Source: an uncultured Asticcacaulis sp.
Lineage (GTDB): Bacteria; Pseudomonadota; Alphaproteobacteria; Caulobacterales; Caulobacteraceae
Reading direction: 5' to 3'
NCBI GenBank assembly: GCA_946480525.1
Contig: CAMLLA010000010.1
Location: 1-23,925, forward strand
DNA length: 23,925 nt
Shown one piece after another: positions 22,829-23,925 of the stretch. Both the position numbers and the translations under genes were made by a program. Under the pieces are notes generated by a model. The model did no database searches. It worked only from the letters and a program-made list of their open reading frames with translations, and was not told where the DNA came from. How positions within the stretch are numbered: the stretch's first letter is position 1; every line of letters starts with the position of its first letter.

Positions 22829-23925
22829 ATGCAAAACGTTGCGCCGGCAGACTCGGATTCCAACGCGGAAGTTTTTGATATCCGCACGGTTATCTCCATG
22901 CTGCGGATACACAAGTGGCTGTTCGCAGGTGTCTTTGTTGCCGTATTTCTTGCCGGCGTAGCGCTCAGCCTGTCCGCTCCGTCGAAATACACCAGCTCGG
23001 CCAGCGTGATGATCGGCGGCCAAAAGATGAAGGTCGTCCCCAACGCCCAGGAAGTCGCGACCGATCTGCCGCAAGATTCCACGGCGATCGACACGGAGGT
23101 CGAAGTTCTGCGTTCTCTGGCCCTGGCCGACAGCGTCGTGACGCAGCTCGGCCTGGAAAAGGATCCGGAGTTCAATCCGACCTTGGCCAAGCCGTCGGGC
23201 TTAAGCGCCTATCTGCCGAAGAAGGCAAGCGGCAATATCGATCCCCAGACGCTTCGTCAGATGATCATAGCCAATGTGCTGCAATCCGTGGCCGTAAAGC
23301 GCCAGGGATTGACCCGCGTTATCACGGTCAGTGTCGAAACACGCTCGCCGGTGAAATCGGCCCAGATCGCCAGTGCCTGGGTTAACCAGTATACGAAGCG
23401 CCAGGTGAACCAGAGCAACAGCCTGCTGGCGAACGCCAACGAGCAGCTGGGTGAGCGCCTGGAAGAACTGCGCACCCAGGCGATCGCCGCGGACGCTGCC
23501 GTCCAGCAGTTCAAAATCGCAAACGGCCTCGGCGTCGATAATCCGTTGGGTGGCACGTCCCTGCCCGAGCAGCAGATGCTGTATCTCCAGCAGCAGCAGG
23601 GCGAGGCGAAGGCCTCTCTGGCAGCTAACCAGGCGCGTCTGGACGCTGCCAGGAATATGGCGCGTACCGCGGACGCCGCCACGGGCGACACGCTCAACTC
23701 CGAAGTCCTGCGCGACCTGCGCACGCGCGAAACGGAAATCCGTACGCGCCTGGCCAATCTGCGCAGCCGTTACGGCGCCATGCACCCGGAAGTCGTCAAG
23801 GCGACCAATGAGGAGGCGGCTGTTGAACGTCAGGTCCAGGCAGAGATGAACCGCATCGTCGCCAACCTGCAAACCCAGGTGGATGTCGACAAGCAACGTC
23901 TGGCGGCACTGCAGGGCGGTCTGTC
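22829..23925 (+). CDS. Wzz/PCP-type polysaccharide co-polymerase (GumC/HfsA-like), 5' part
   Basis: The gene is open to the window edge, giving 365 residues; the 3' end is missing. It starts at ATG 22829 (MQNVAPADSDSNAE) without a clear ribosome binding site. A cytoplasmic N-terminus is followed by a first transmembrane segment at about 30-50 (WLFAGVFVAVFLAGVALSL), then the Wzz-domain sequence SKYTSSASVMIGG with DSTAIDTEVEVLRSLALADSVV. From about residue 195 the sequence is rich in Gln/Ala/Leu heptads, and the segment ending RSRYGAMHPEVVKA is the periplasmic coiled coil. It probably controls chain length and bridges to the OPX protein. Whether a tyrosine-kinase domain follows (Wzc/ExoP type) or not (HfsA type) cannot be seen. 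Confidence 0.88.
   Translation, partial: MQNVAPADSDSNAEVFDIRTVISMLRIHKWLFAGVFVAVFLAGVALSLSAPSKYTSSASVMIGGQKMKVVPNAQEVATDLPQDSTAIDTEVEVLRSLALADSVVTQLGLEKDPEFNPTLAKPSGLSAYLPKKASGNIDPQTLRQMIIANVLQSVAVKRQGLTRVITVSVETRSPVKSAQIASAWVNQYTKRQVNQSNSLLANANEQLGERLEELRTQAIAADAAVQQFKIANGLGVDNPLGGTSLPEQQMLYLQQQQGEAKASLAANQARLDAARNMARTADAATGDTLNSEVLRDLRTRETEIRTRLANLRSRYGAMHPEVVKATNEEAAVERQVQAEMNRIVANLQTQVDVDKQRLAALQGGL

Overview
The window is a high-GC alphaproteobacterial chromosome segment. It most likely comes from the Caulobacterales, in the Caulobacter/Asticcacaulis/Brevundimonas neighbourhood. This rests on a Xanthomonas/Caulobacter-type TonB receptor paired with a flavin-dependent tryptophan halogenase and a LacI regulator, a ChrR-type ECF sigma/anti-sigma pair, a compact leucine/isovalerate (liu) operon, and several overlapping ATGA gene junctions. 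The assignment is inferred from gene content only. No rRNA, tRNA, CRISPR array, transposase or prophage gene was seen, and coding density is high.

Layout, left to right. (1) 1-1669: the tail of a small Cro/CI-type regulator with a palindromic terminator/repeat, then on the minus strand rph (RNase PH), preceded by two small overlapping exported proteins that share a C-x4-C motif. (2) 1670-7666: a nutrient-uptake locus with a LacI-family repressor, a 410-bp leader carrying two operator clusters of TTGCAA elements phased at exactly 10 bp, a 926-aa TonB-dependent receptor, an intrinsic terminator, and a flavin-dependent halogenase. (3) 7655-12507: an ECF stress island. The sigma factor, its ChrR-type zinc/cupin anti-sigma factor and a DUF2177 membrane protein run rightwards. 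An FAD oxidoreductase (COG2907-like), a DUF1365 protein and a lipoprotein esterase run leftwards. The divergent intergenic region carries two back-to-back promoters of identical architecture (TGATCC-N16-CGTA), so the sigma factor probably drives both arms. (4) 12482-18833, minus strand: a complete leucine/isovalerate operon in the order MCC-beta, methylglutaconyl-CoA hydratase, MCC-alpha, isovaleryl-CoA dehydrogenase, HMG-CoA lyase. It is interrupted by a palindromic repeat element, and its MCC-alpha is unusually short. (5) 19051-20139: dinB (DNA polymerase IV) behind a 17-bp triplicated sequence. (6) 20552-23925: the start of a polysaccharide secretion locus with an outer-membrane beta-barrel, a short OPX (Wza-like) periplasmic protein and the 5' part of a Wzz/PCP-type inner-membrane co-polymerase that runs off the window.

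How the genes work together. The LacI protein probably represses itself and the receptor. The halogenase is transcribed after a terminator and so should be expressed at a lower or separately tuned level. The ECF/ChrR pair probably senses singlet oxygen or organic peroxides and induces membrane- or lipid-modifying enzymes. The liu operon converts isovaleryl-CoA to acetoacetate and acetyl-CoA. The barrel, OPX and PCP together could form a trans-envelope polysaccharide export path.

The best candidates for something new are the phased LacI operator arrays, the divergent ECF promoters driving an unusual lipoprotein esterase, the MCC-alpha missing most of its BT domain, and the OPX protein without an outer-membrane segment next to a beta-barrel.
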